DNA from: UBA1723 sp045642085
GTDB lineage: Bacteria; Bacteroidota; Bacteroidia; Bacteroidales; Paludibacteraceae
Assembly (NCBI GenBank): GCA_045642085.1
Contig: JAZUIF010000047.1
Coordinates: 1 to 61,501 of the forward strand
Length of the DNA: 61,501 bases
Direction: 5' to 3'
Each line of letters begins with the position of its first letter. Within the stretch, counting starts at the first letter, position 1. Below are positions 25,370 through 35,499 of the stretch, one piece after another. Under the pieces are notes generated by a model. That model was not told the origin of the DNA. It made no database searches and worked only from the letters and a program-made list of their open reading frames with translations. Both the position numbers and the translations under genes were made by a program.

Positions 25370-27613
25370 TTATTTCACAATCATATTTACTTTTCCAGCT
25401 CTGATGAATAAACCCTTTTCAGGGATGTTGTTTAGTTTGCGTCCAAGCAAATCATAGATTTGATTAGACTCTTCTATTGAAGACGGAATATTGTCGTATC
25501 CGACATGCCAAACTCCAAGAAAATCATCTATTCTGAGAATCTGTTTGTCGTACCAATTACAAATGGCATCAATTTCAGCGTTCAAGTCTTCAACCAAACC
25601 ACAACCAGTCTTATTATTATCAAAAGTACCTTGAACATCAATTTCTCTTGCCCAAGCTCCTGAATTGATAAACTCCGCTGCGTAGCCTTTCATTTTCTCT
25701 TCGAGATTCTTTCTTGATAAGACATTAGTTCTGGCATCTTTCCAGCGAGACTTCATGCTGCTAAAGTATTCAGCGTCCTCAAGCAATGAAGAAAAAGGAT
25801 AGTTCTTGTTTATTCTGGCATTCTCAACTTTAGTTGTGAAGTATTCGCCTCCTATTACTGAACCGTCAAAATTTCCGCTAAGAGATGCATCCATGTCCCA
25901 AGGGCAGATAAACATACGTGCTTTGTCTTCTCCGACCTTCTTGATGTTCTGCACGGCAATGAATTCATTTTTGTTTCCATTGTCTGTGATTTGGAAAGCA
26001 AGGATGAATAAGTGGTAGTCGCGCACATTGTCGATATAGAAGTTGTCTTTGTAGTATTTTACGTTACCGAAATTCATATATAATGAATGTAGTGGCTCCC
26101 ATGTCGCTTTTCCTGGAATATCTTCTGGCTCTGCAAGTTCCCAGTTGCACCAGTATGCTGCATCACGAGTATCTCCGTAATATTTGGCGTATTCATCGAT
26201 TTCTGTTGCGTTCAATCCTGTGAAATCCCAAGATGAAGCTTTGTACAAAACACCACGAGCCGACTGTACACCAGTCAAGGAGTCTGTGGCAGGCTTCTTC
26301 AAATCAAGGAGCTTTCTATTGATACGGTCAGTAAGACAATAAATACCTTTGTATTCGCTGTTTTCAATCACCTCGACAAATTTTCCTACAGTTCCACATC
26401 TGCTGCCGAATTTTGTTTCATAAGGTAATTTAGAGAACTGATTCCAAAGATCGAAGCAGACTCTGTTTCGCATGTTGACACGGTCGATAGCCATAGCGTC
26501 AAGAATCCAAGAGCTAGAAGAGCGAAGGCCGAGTAGGGTAGTGTCTTCATCCTTGTCAGTGTCACGGTTGCGAAGCTTTAAGTTCATGGAATGTTTGATG
26601 TAGTTTGCTGCAGTCGCACCTCTTGTTTTGTATCGAGACGACAATACCGAAGTGACAGGCTCTTCCATGCTTGAGATGGAAGTCTCACCCCATAGGTATT
26701 TGATCATACCGGCAGATAATATTCCTTCATGACGAATGTCGACAATAGGCATTGTTGTGAAAATTATTGTCGACTTTGCAGCGACAACACCGTTGACCAA
26801 AACAGCAAGAGTGTACGCTTTTCCAGTCTCGATATCTTCTGCATTTTCTATTGGAGTCTCTCCGCTCCAAATGCTGAACGACGCACCTTCTGTGACGATA
26901 TCGCTTTCAATGGTAATCTTTCCGTTTGTAGGTTTGGATGCTAGCCAATATGAAGGGGTAGTGCCTTTATTTTTAAATGTTGCAAATGCCATTTTCCCGT
27001 TGACCTGAATGGAGTTTGCATATTTGGGTAGCAAGGATTTTCTTGCTGGTATTTTTGCGTTTGTTCCGCAATAAGTTAGCTCTTCCAATTCTGTGGCATC
27101 AACTTTATTGCCATTCTCGTCGTAAATGTTAAACAGAGAGTAAGGAACTGTCATTCCAAGTCTATCTGTTGTTGCGTACTCGCTGTCTTGATGCGAGTTT
27201 CCAAAATGAAGGACGAGATCCTCGTCAAGATCTACGGATAACATTATATGTCCACATTCATTGGTAAGGTTCCAGTATGCGTTTGCGGATGGTGCCTGGA
27301 TCATCTTGATGTCTTCCCATTTTTTTGAGGCAGACATATATTCACCGCTCAAACAATTTTTGATTAAGTACGTGCCATTTTCCTGTTTTTCAAAAGACCA
27401 CCAGCAGTCATCTGAGTATTTATCACCTTTAATATAAAATGAAGTGGATGAACCCTCGTGGTATGCTCCAAGACCAAGGGCTCCACTTCTTTGGTAGCTG
27501 TTGAGATCAAAATTACTTTCTATTCTGTATTTTTTACCAGATTCCAATCCAGTAGCAAAAATAGAAGTAATGTTACAGATCAGGACAAACAACAAAACAA
27601 AATTTCTTTTCAT
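25370..27613 (-). CDS. Secreted CotH-like protein with C-terminal sorting-like segment
   Basis: About 747 residues from ATG 27613, which gives a signal peptide (MKRNFVLLFVLICNITSIFA). Residues about 20-180 look like a lectin-type beta-trefoil or similar (W-W-SFE, YLIKN). Residues about 320-620 match the CotH kinase-like fold: AMAIDRVNMRNRVCFDLWNQ, YKGIYCLTDRINR, and FICPWDMDASLSG with its acidic pair. The last ~35 residues (IYDLLGRKL...KGLFIRAGK, then VNMIVK) resemble a type IX secretion sorting domain. CotH proteins are atypical kinases in spore formers; the role in Bacteroidales is unknown. The gene is alone on its strand. Confidence 0.78.
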   Translation of the reverse strand: MKRNFVLLFVLICNITSIFATGLESGKKYRIESNFDLNSYQRSGALGLGAYHEGSSTSFYIKGDKYSDDCWWSFEKQENGTYLIKNCLSGEYMSASKKWEDIKMIQAPSANAYWNLTNECGHIMLSVDLDEDLVLHFGNSHQDSEYATTDRLGMTVPYSLFNIYDENGNKVDATELEELTYCGTNAKIPARKSLLPKYANSIQVNGKMAFATFKNKGTTPSYWLASKPTNGKITIESDIVTEGASFSIWSGETPIENAEDIETGKAYTLAVLVNGVVAAKSTIIFTTMPIVDIRHEGILSAGMIKYLWGETSISSMEEPVTSVLSSRYKTRGATAANYIKHSMNLKLRNRDTDKDEDTTLLGLRSSSSWILDAMAIDRVNMRNRVCFDLWNQFSKLPYETKFGSRCGTVGKFVEVIENSEYKGIYCLTDRINRKLLDLKKPATDSLTGVQSARGVLYKASSWDFTGLNATEIDEYAKYYGDTRDAAYWCNWELAEPEDIPGKATWEPLHSLYMNFGNVKYYKDNFYIDNVRDYHLFILAFQITDNGNKNEFIAVQNIKKVGEDKARMFICPWDMDASLSGNFDGSVIGGEYFTTKVENARINKNYPFSSLLEDAEYFSSMKSRWKDARTNVLSRKNLEEKMKGYAAEFINSGAWAREIDVQGTFDNNKTGCGLVEDLNAEIDAICNWYDKQILRIDDFLGVWHVGYDNIPSSIEESNQIYDLLGRKLNNIPEKGLFIRAGKVNMIVK

Positions 27614-27716
27614 ATTTATAAATTTTATATCTGCAAAATTATGATATTTTATGCAAACAATATGCCTTTTAACATTTTTTTTATTTTTTTTTATACATAA
27701 AAATTGGAAAAAGGTA

Positions 27717-27724
27717 TAAATTTG
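27717..27724 (+). promoter_or_regulatory. -7 box of the exopolysaccharide-like operon
   Basis: TAAATTTG then C, 21 bases before the ATG of the HEAT-like gene. No clear -33 partner. It points away from the CotH-like gene, whose own -7 candidate is CAAAATTA at 27634-27641 (minus). Confidence 0.55.
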
Positions 27725-27745
27725 CATCGTCTAAAAACTTAAAAT

Positions 27746-28945
27746 ATGAATTTATTGGCAATAGGTCTCGATTCAAACTCATCTAATAGTGTTGTTTTCT
27801 CGGGAACAGACTATCTGAAATACTATTGGAGTTACTTTCAGACCTTGACAGAAGGCTATACGTGGCAAATAAAATCTGCGTTTGCAATTTTGATTTTGGC
27901 GTGTTTGATGATGTTAGTTTTGTTTATCATGTTTGGAATTAAAATCCATCGTCGTAGAGAAAACATTCGTCAACAAGCCAAGGTAGATAAAAATTATTAT
28001 GCTCTTTTCAGATCAATTCTTGAGAAAGAAGAGATGTCGATCGATGAGATTGAGGAGTTTATAGGTGAGGATGAAGAAACCCTTAGAAAAAATAAACCAA
28101 GAAACTATGTTAATTTGATGGCAAATATCCGCACAGAGATGTGTGATGTCCCTTATTTGCCTAATATCTTGCCTCTAGCAGAGTTGCTAGGCGTGAGAGA
28201 TTATTTGGAGATGAATCTTCAGCGAGGAAACAATGTTTTCAATATCTTGCAGGAGATGCTTTTCTTGCAGTTGAACATTTCAGAAGGTCGTTTGGCAAAC
28301 TGTGTGAATGATCGTAATCCTGATGTCCGTATGTTGGCTCGACTTAATTATATAATGTGTAGTGAGTCTAATCCATATAAGTATCTTCAGGAGGATTTGA
28401 ATGAGCATCAGTCTCTTCTTCGTCCAATGATTCTTCATCACATATTTGGATGGATGAAGGCAAGAAACCGACGAATGCCTAACTTCTTGGTTTTGGCGGA
28501 CAGTGTTGAGAATCCAGAAACAGCTGCGTTCTTGATTCAGGAGACAGCATATTGGGGTAATCCATCGGAGCACGCTTTGATCCCTGATTTCTTGTTATCT
28601 CCGAAGAAAGGGTTTCGTTCTGCTGCAGTCAAAGCGATTGCATTGTTGAAGAATGTAGATGCTGAAGACAAGATGGTGGAAACATTTGAGTATCAGCCTG
28701 AGAATGTAAGAATGGAAATTATGAATGCCTTGCTTGCTATCAATTCCGGAAAACAAGTTGCGTTTTTTGAGAATGTTTATAAAACATCCGCTTCCCATAC
28801 TATGATTGAGCTTGCCTTGACTTGCTTGTATGGTTATGGTAAGGTCGGAAGAGACAAGTTTGAGGAGATACGCAGAGATTCAAGTGACGAGGAGAGAGTT
28901 CTGCTCGATCAGATTGAAGCATCAAGTCGTCTTAATGAAAATTAA
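27746..28945 (+). CDS. Membrane-anchored HEAT-like repeat protein
   Basis: 399 residues. One membrane segment (about 47-69, AILILACLMMLVLFIMFGI) is followed by a basic stop (KIHRRRENIRQQ) and a soluble helical domain of about 330 residues. The spacing of helix pairs (LLSPKKGFRSAAVKAIALL, PENVRMEIMNALLAI) looks like HEAT repeats. First gene of a five-gene run; six bases separate it from the glycosyltransferase. It may be a cytoplasmic scaffold or regulator for that enzyme. No enzymatic motif seen. Confidence 0.7.
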   Translation: MNLLAIGLDSNSSNSVVFSGTDYLKYYWSYFQTLTEGYTWQIKSAFAILILACLMMLVLFIMFGIKIHRRRENIRQQAKVDKNYYALFRSILEKEEMSIDEIEEFIGEDEETLRKNKPRNYVNLMANIRTEMCDVPYLPNILPLAELLGVRDYLEMNLQRGNNVFNILQEMLFLQLNISEGRLANCVNDRNPDVRMLARLNYIMCSESNPYKYLQEDLNEHQSLLRPMILHHIFGWMKARNRRMPNFLVLADSVENPETAAFLIQETAYWGNPSEHALIPDFLLSPKKGFRSAAVKAIALLKNVDAEDKMVETFEYQPENVRMEIMNALLAINSGKQVAFFENVYKTSASHTMIELALTCLYGYGKVGRDKFEEIRRDSSDEERVLLDQIEASSRLNEN

Positions 28946-28951
28946 TCTATT

Positions 28952-30436
28952 ATGTGGCAGAATTTCGTAACTTTCTATAGCTATTTCGTATTTGTATATT
29001 CGCTTTTGCTAATATTCATGTACTGCTTTTTGTTGGTCAACGCTTATTTGTATGCCAACAGATACCAGAACTGGACAAAGAGCTATTTGAAGAATATAGT
29101 AGACAAGAGTCCATACACTCCAGGTGTATCAATTGTCGCTCCAGCATACAATGAGGAGGTCACAATCTTCGATAATGTGACATCTCTAATGAAGATGGAA
29201 TATCCGAAGTTTGAGATTGTGATTGTGAACGATGGTAGTAAGGATAAGACATTGCAGATCTTGATCGACAGTTTCGACATGGTTGAGGTGCCATACGACT
29301 ACGTTTATCATGTGCATTGTCAGCCATTCAAGAGATTGTTCAAATCAAAGAATCCAAAGTTCAGCAAACTTGTCGTTGTGGATAAGACCAATGGAGGAAC
29401 AAAAGCCGATGCCGTTAACGGTGGTTTGAATGTCGCCAGATATCCATTATTTATCAATACCGACGTGGACTGTATCCTTGAACATGATGCCATGTATGAG
29501 TGTGTGTTCCCTGTACTTCAGTATCATAATGTGATTGCGGTCAGTGGAACCATGAGTATGTCCAACGGTATGATCCTTTCTGAAGATTTGGAGATTGTTG
29601 AGTATAAGGCAGATAGCAATCCTATTCCATTGTTCCAAGACCTTGAGTACAAGCGTTCGTTCTTGGTCGGTAAGATGGGATGGTCCAACATCAATGCCAT
29701 GCCTAACGTATCAGGAGGTTATGGATTGTTTGACACTAGTGTTGCTATTGCGGCAGGAGGATATGGATACGACTCCTTTGCAGAGGATATGGATATGATT
29801 GCCCGAATGGTGCGTTACTGTTGTGATTTCAACCGTTCTTACCAGGTGCTTCAGATTCCTCACAACTGTTGCTGGACGGAAGGTCCATCCACATTGTCCA
29901 TCCTTAGTCGTCAGCGTACACGTTGGGGACGTGGTTTGATTCAGTTGTTGCATCAGCACCGTAGAATGATATGCAATCCAAAGTACAGAAGATTTGGATT
30001 GATCACTCTTCCTTATATTGTATTGTTTGAGTTCTTAGCTCCTATCATTGAGTTGATTGGTATAATCCTTTTGACAGTTCAGTTGTGCAACGGAGCAATC
30101 AACTGGAGCTCATTCTTTATCATGTTTGCTGCTATCTATGCATTCTCATTCATGTTGTCAAGTTTCGTGGTGTTCTACGACTTCATTCAGGGATGTAGTT
30201 ATTCAAGATTGCAGAACTATTTGAAATTGTTGTTGGCTGCTTCTCTTGAGCCATTCGTATATCATCCATTCGTTACTTATTCATCTTTGAAGGGTTACGT
30301 AGGATATATCTTTGGTACTCAGGCCAAGTGGAAGTCAATCACAAGAACTGGTACTAAAAAGACAGGAGGTCCGGCAGCAAATCCTGCTCCTGGAGCAGCT
30401 CATGCAGCACCTACAACTCCAGCTAATCCAGCTTAA
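28952..30436 (+). CDS. Processive family 2 glycosyltransferase (PgaC/BcsA-like)
   Basis: 494 residues: two hydrophobic segments at the N-terminus, a GT-A catalytic domain, and three or four membrane segments after residue 340. The catalytic set is present: VIVNDGSKD, a DxD in NTDVD, FAEDMDM and RQRTRWGRG (QxxRW), which marks processive synthases of poly-GlcNAc, cellulose or hyaluronan type. The last ~25 residues are a Pro/Ala/Gly-rich tail. The following TPR/barrel gene would be its export partner. The polymer made is unknown. Confidence 0.88.
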   Translation: MWQNFVTFYSYFVFVYSLLLIFMYCFLLVNAYLYANRYQNWTKSYLKNIVDKSPYTPGVSIVAPAYNEEVTIFDNVTSLMKMEYPKFEIVIVNDGSKDKTLQILIDSFDMVEVPYDYVYHVHCQPFKRLFKSKNPKFSKLVVVDKTNGGTKADAVNGGLNVARYPLFINTDVDCILEHDAMYECVFPVLQYHNVIAVSGTMSMSNGMILSEDLEIVEYKADSNPIPLFQDLEYKRSFLVGKMGWSNINAMPNVSGGYGLFDTSVAIAAGGYGYDSFAEDMDMIARMVRYCCDFNRSYQVLQIPHNCCWTEGPSTLSILSRQRTRWGRGLIQLLHQHRRMICNPKYRRFGLITLPYIVLFEFLAPIIELIGIILLTVQLCNGAINWSSFFIMFAAIYAFSFMLSSFVVFYDFIQGCSYSRLQNYLKLLLAASLEPFVYHPFVTYSSLKGYVGYIFGTQAKWKSITRTGTKKTGGPAANPAPGAAHAAPTTPANPA

Positions 30437-30441
30437 TATCA

Positions 30442-33438
30442 ATGAAAATCCTTAATACTATTATGCAATCGCTAAAAGTATATTTGATATCACTACTCAC
30501 TTTGTTTCTTGTGAGTGTGCAGACTGTTTCGGCAGAAAGTCGAAATGCAAGTTATTATGAGGCTAATGTCCGTGACTTGTTTAAGAAAGGCAAATGGGAA
30601 GAAGGTAAGAAACTTCTTGATGAGGGTATGGAAAATTATGGAGCCCTCTCTTTCATGAATGAGTTTCAGGGAAAGTACTATTATCAGAAAAAGGATTACA
30701 ACAAGGCTCGCTATTATTTGAACCGTGCCTTGAAGGAGGATCGTTCGAATAATGTGGCACGTGAGATGTTGCTTAACGTTGAGGATGAGACTCAGCATTA
30801 TTCAAGTGCTCTTTGTTATGTCAACGAGATGCTTGAATACACTCCTTACGCTAAAAACCTATGGTTAAGAAAGGTTGAGCTTCTTCGTAAGTTGAACAAC
30901 GACAAGGAGGCTGAGGTAACACTTAATCGTTTGCGTCAGATTTATCCAGACGACCAGAATGTGAAGCGTAATGTCGATTACCAGACAGAAGAGCGCTTGT
31001 CGAATATGAAGCGTCTTGGCGACATCGAAGGTCAGATTAAGGCTTTGACTGAGTTGGTAAAGTCTCAGCCTAAGAACACTGAATATTATGTCCAGCTTGT
31101 CAATGTGTTGCATTCCAACGGAGATGATGCTGCTGCTCTTGATATGGTAAACAAAGGAGTAAAGTCGACAGGAGACTTCGAGCTAATCAGAAAGAAAGTT
31201 GGAATGCTGACAGAGAAGGGTCGTTATGCAGAGGCAATCGCTTTTATCAACGATTGTAAGGTCAGTGATCCAAGTATGCGTCCTATGCTCAACAAGTTGC
31301 AGGGCGATGTGGAGAGTGAGGCTGCTGTGGGTTCACAAACAAATGACGCCTATGCCATGTATTCAAAGATGTATAGCCGAACAAAGAATCAGGAGGCTCT
31401 CAACTATTTGTTGAATACATCTATCTCTCGAGGCTATTATGAGGATGCCCTAAATTATATCCGTGAGACAAAGAAGAAAAAGGGAGAGAGTGAGGCAGTC
31501 CTTTATAAGACATACATTGTAAACAGTAGAATCGGTAATACAAAAGAGGCTAATTCAGCACTGAAGAAACTTGTCGCTAAGTATCCTAAGAATACAGATG
31601 CGATGGCATCTTTGTGTGATTTGTATTTCAATAATGCCAAATCTACAATGGCGGATGGACAGTTTGATGAGGCGTTGCCATTGTTGCAGTTTGTCGCAAT
31701 GAACTCGAAAGAATTGGATCAGCGTATGGCTGCCAATGCTCGTATGTATACATGCAACATGGAGTTGAAAGACTACAACTCTGCGTTGGAGATTTTGGAG
31801 AAGCTTAGAGAGTATTTCGGAGAGGAACGTTATGCAATCAATAAAGCTACGATCCTTCATGAAACACAGAAAGATTCAGAAGCGTTACAGTTGATCGCAA
31901 CCACAATGGCTGAGACATCTGACACGTCTTCTTTGCCACTATTGTCTAATGCATACGAGGAGATAGCACAACCATACATTAAGAAATTGCTAAATATGGG
32001 TTCTGCACGTCAGGCTTTGGATGAGGCTATAAAGGCTACTGAGATCTCTCCAAAATCGTCTGATATCATGCGTCAGGCTATTTCTGCAGCTGCTTTGCTT
32101 CATAAGGACGATGAGTACAGAAATTTGGTTATGAAGGCTAGGAACCGTTTCCCAAGCGATCCTTTCTTTGTTGTTAAGGAGGCGACTATTTATGCTAATG
32201 ACGCCAAATATGACACTGCTATTAAGATTGTTTATCCACTTTTGGAAAATTACGCATACGACTCAAGTATAGTGAACGCACATACTGATTTCAGTCAGAT
32301 GCAGGCAACAAAACTTTATAAGAAACGTGATTTGGAACCTGCGTTGGGAGTTGTTGATACTGCTTTGCGTTACGCGTTTAATAAATCTGAGCTTCTTTAC
32401 ACTAAGGGTTTGATTTTGGAAAAGATGCATGTTTATGATTCTGCTTATTACTACCAGAAGGATTATGTGCCATCTCCTACTGAAATCGATGCGTTTAATG
32501 CTCATTTGGAAGATCTTCAGAATAAGGCATTCAAAAACCATTTCATGGCCGATTATCAGCGATCAATCAACACGAATAACAATACTTATACTGCGAATGC
32601 GTTGTTTGAATATGCTCGTAGAATAAAAGATAATAATCTTTCTTTCATCCTTGGATACACAGGAAGAAATGGTTATGATGAAGATGATTTGAAAGAAAAC
32701 ATTCTTCTTAGTGAAGAGGAGACAGCTGGAGGAGCTGCTATTCAGGTTGGTATGGGATGGCAGCAGCAGTTAGGCACACGTACTATAATGGATTTGTCTG
32801 CCACATGGGGAAGCCGATTCTTCCCACGTTTTACTATCAAGGCTAATTTTGGAATAACATTACGTAATGATTGGGGATTGGATTTCCGAGCTTCTTATCG
32901 TAGAGTCACTACGTATGATCCAAAAATCGTTCAGATGCCAGATTTGACTTACGACTATACAACTCGAAAGGACACTGTCTATTTTACTAAGATGCAGGGT
33001 TGGGAACAGAATAAGATGAATATTCTTATAGCTGGATCGACATTGTCAAAGACATTGGACCAGTTCCTACTTGCTCTTGGAGTCGACGCGTACAGATACA
33101 GAAAGAGTATGTATTACAGCGCAAACTTCAAGATGACATTCTTCCCAGTTGAGGGCGCTACAAGTAATGTTTTCTTGACTACTGGTGTTGGTTCCGCTCC
33201 TGAGGCTTCTTTGTTGGATAAGAGATTGCCGGCAACTTTCGATAATTTGAACACTTATGTTGGTGCTGGTGGTAAATACGTGCTTAATCGTTCTTTGACG
33301 TTTGGATTGTCAGGAACGTGGTATTCATTCTTTACAGAGAATCTATATTTGGTAGACCACAAGTCTTATAGTACATATATTAGAACTGTTTATACTAATT
33401 ATTTCTATATCAATGCGCAGTTGTATATTAGTTTCTAA
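30442..33438 (+). CDS. TPR protein with C-terminal outer-membrane barrel (PgaA-like architecture)
   Basis: 998 residues with a signal peptide (VYLISLLTLFLVSVQTVSA). Residues about 30-700 are a long helical array with TPR-like spacing (ARYYLNRALKEDRSNNVA, KARNRFPSDPFFVVKEA). From about residue 750 to the end the protein turns into alternating beta strands with aromatic girdles (GWQQQLGTRTIMDLSATWGSRFF and similar), ending in YINAQLYISF, as in outer-membrane barrels with a terminal Phe. This layout matches PgaA and AlgK/AlgE-type exporters. Five bases after the glycosyltransferase. Confidence 0.82.
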   Translation: MKILNTIMQSLKVYLISLLTLFLVSVQTVSAESRNASYYEANVRDLFKKGKWEEGKKLLDEGMENYGALSFMNEFQGKYYYQKKDYNKARYYLNRALKEDRSNNVAREMLLNVEDETQHYSSALCYVNEMLEYTPYAKNLWLRKVELLRKLNNDKEAEVTLNRLRQIYPDDQNVKRNVDYQTEERLSNMKRLGDIEGQIKALTELVKSQPKNTEYYVQLVNVLHSNGDDAAALDMVNKGVKSTGDFELIRKKVGMLTEKGRYAEAIAFINDCKVSDPSMRPMLNKLQGDVESEAAVGSQTNDAYAMYSKMYSRTKNQEALNYLLNTSISRGYYEDALNYIRETKKKKGESEAVLYKTYIVNSRIGNTKEANSALKKLVAKYPKNTDAMASLCDLYFNNAKSTMADGQFDEALPLLQFVAMNSKELDQRMAANARMYTCNMELKDYNSALEILEKLREYFGEERYAINKATILHETQKDSEALQLIATTMAETSDTSSLPLLSNAYEEIAQPYIKKLLNMGSARQALDEAIKATEISPKSSDIMRQAISAAALLHKDDEYRNLVMKARNRFPSDPFFVVKEATIYANDAKYDTAIKIVYPLLENYAYDSSIVNAHTDFSQMQATKLYKKRDLEPALGVVDTALRYAFNKSELLYTKGLILEKMHVYDSAYYYQKDYVPSPTEIDAFNAHLEDLQNKAFKNHFMADYQRSINTNNNTYTANALFEYARRIKDNNLSFILGYTGRNGYDEDDLKENILLSEEETAGGAAIQVGMGWQQQLGTRTIMDLSATWGSRFFPRFTIKANFGITLRNDWGLDFRASYRRVTTYDPKIVQMPDLTYDYTTRKDTVYFTKMQGWEQNKMNILIAGSTLSKTLDQFLLALGVDAYRYRKSMYYSANFKMTFFPVEGATSNVFLTTGVGSAPEASLLDKRLPATFDNLNTYVGAGGKYVLNRSLTFGLSGTWYSFFTENLYLVDHKSYSTYIRTVYTNYFYINAQLYISF

Positions 33439-35491
33439 GATATTTCTTACACTTCTTCTGATTTTCACATCGTGTGACAAAGCTACAACTTTGCCGTTTG
33501 ATTATTATCAGAATTATTGTGTTGTTCAGCTTTACGATAATCAAGAAGATGCTAAGTGGACAGATTATCTCTTCCGTCATCTTTCGAAACGTGCCAAAAT
33601 CAACACTTTGGTTTCGAAGGATTTTCCTACAAACGACAATCATGTAACGCTTGGTGTTCACATTGTATCTGATGCAAGTTATGATTATAAGATAGATCGT
33701 AAACGTGAGGAGATCACATTGTATGCAAAGAATGAGGATGCTATGCTATGGCTAATATATCAGTTTATAGGTGGAGCTGCCGAATTGGATTCTCGTTTTG
33801 ATGCGTCCGATCTTCCACCTGTTATTCTGAAGATGGAAAGTCAGGAGAAGAATTTCTCTTATGAGTGGAGAGGTTTGTATTCTCCATCCAATGCTGATAA
33901 CGAAATGCTTTCCATCAAAGGCACTCACCATGTCGACTATAACTGGGCTTTGTGGGGCCACAATCTTGGTAAAAAGCTAGGAATGAAGAGTGCTTACTAT
34001 GCTGAAGTCGACGGTAAGAAATACTCTGATCAATTCTGTTTCTCGTCGTCAACACTGAAAAAGGATATTGAGTCATATATCATTGATCAGTTTGGTGCTG
34101 GAAAACCAGGTAAGGGAGAGAATATCACTATCATGCCAAATGATAATAGTACAGTCTGTTTGTGTGACGACTGTAAGAAAGCTGGTAATAAAAAAGGAAA
34201 TGCTACACCTGCGGTATCAAAACTTATTGCTGCGTTGGCTGAAAAATTCCCTAATCATAAATTTTTCACTTCTGCTTACTCATCCACTAAGTCTGCACCA
34301 AGCATGAAGATGCCTTCAAATGTAGGCGTGTTTATCAGTAGTGTAGATGTGCCATTTGGAACAAGTTATAAATGCACGAAGGAGAATCTAGAGTTTGAGA
34401 ATTTGTGTGGAGAGTGGAACAAAGCAGTATCATCGATCTATATTTGGGAATACGAAAGAAATTTCGATGATTATCTCACTCCGTTCCCTTGTGTAGGTTT
34501 CTTGGCCGAACGATTCAAAAGATATAAGGAGCTTGGAGCTGACGGTATTTTCTTAAATGGATCGGGTGATGACTATTCCTCTTTTGATGATCTTCAGTCG
34601 CATTTGCTTACAGCATTGATGATTGATGTTGATTGTGATATTTGGATGCAGGCAGAAAGGTTTGTAAAACAGTATTATCCTCAGACATCTGCGACTATTT
34701 TGGAATACTATAAGGATCTTGAGACTACAGCTTTTAATAGAAATAAGAATCTTGAAATCTATGGAGGTATTGAGGATGCGATAAACGCTTACCTTGATGT
34801 AGATAAGTTTGAAGAATTCTGGAAGAAACTAGATAAGGAGTCAAAGTCATTGTCTGGTGATGAGAGACAGCGAGTAGGCAAACTTCTTGCTTCGTTGAAT
34901 TTCACTCGTCTTGAGATAATGAGAAGCAAGAGCAAAATCGACAAGGAGTTTGTGGCAGAAGCTTTGGCTGGTTTGAAGGAGTCTGGAGTCGAGTACATCA
35001 ACGAGTCGCATATCAAGTTGGATGATTATATTGCGGCATGGGAGAATCCAGGTGTTAAAGTCGAAGCGGAGGATCATTTCTTGAATCAGCCTGTAGAGTC
35101 TTCAGATGAGGATGCTTATTTGTTGACAGACGGAAAGTATTCGTTCCCATTCAATTACCACACTGGTTGGTTGCGTAGTAAAGCCAATGAGTGGAGTGTG
35201 AAGATCAAGCCAGATGAGTCAACTACGTCTTCCAATAATAAGATTGTAGCGTCGTTCTTGATGCGCAACAAGTGGAATATGTTCTTGCCTGCGGAGATCG
35301 AAATCCAGCAGAATGGAAAACAAATCGGAAGTTGGAAAGACGACAGTTCGGATGATTCCGACAAAGTCAGAAAAACAATAGAGATCGCATTATCTGGTTT
35401 TGATGCAAAATCGGAAGTTGAGGTGATATTTAGGAGAAAACAGGTTTCAAGCAAGAGTACAATTGCTTGCGACGAAATTGAATTAAGATAG
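33413..35491 (+). CDS. DUF4838-type lipoprotein, probable glycan-active enzyme
   Basis: 692 residues, overlapping the previous gene by 26 bases. A lipobox ends at C21 (LLIFTSC). The N-terminal part resembles the glucosidase/hexosaminidase domain 2 fold (LGVHIV, EEITLYAKNEDAMLWLIYQFI). The centre matches DUF4838: the NDNSTVCLCDDCKKAG Cys motif, then YIWEYERNFDDYLTPFP and LGADGIFLNGSGDD. The C-terminal ~150 residues form a beta domain (VKVEAEDHF...LTDGKYSF). This family sits near polysaccharide enzymes; here it could trim or modify the exported polymer, as PgaB does for poly-GlcNAc. That role is inferred. Confidence 0.78.
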   Translation: MRSCILVSKIFLTLLLIFTSCDKATTLPFDYYQNYCVVQLYDNQEDAKWTDYLFRHLSKRAKINTLVSKDFPTNDNHVTLGVHIVSDASYDYKIDRKREEITLYAKNEDAMLWLIYQFIGGAAELDSRFDASDLPPVILKMESQEKNFSYEWRGLYSPSNADNEMLSIKGTHHVDYNWALWGHNLGKKLGMKSAYYAEVDGKKYSDQFCFSSSTLKKDIESYIIDQFGAGKPGKGENITIMPNDNSTVCLCDDCKKAGNKKGNATPAVSKLIAALAEKFPNHKFFTSAYSSTKSAPSMKMPSNVGVFISSVDVPFGTSYKCTKENLEFENLCGEWNKAVSSIYIWEYERNFDDYLTPFPCVGFLAERFKRYKELGADGIFLNGSGDDYSSFDDLQSHLLTALMIDVDCDIWMQAERFVKQYYPQTSATILEYYKDLETTAFNRNKNLEIYGGIEDAINAYLDVDKFEEFWKKLDKESKSLSGDERQRVGKLLASLNFTRLEIMRSKSKIDKEFVAEALAGLKESGVEYINESHIKLDDYIAAWENPGVKVEAEDHFLNQPVESSDEDAYLLTDGKYSFPFNYHTGWLRSKANEWSVKIKPDESTTSSNNKIVASFLMRNKWNMFLPAEIEIQQNGKQIGSWKDDSSDDSDKVRKTIEIALSGFDAKSEVEVIFRRKQVSSKSTIACDEIELR

Positions 35492-35499
35492 GAGAGATA

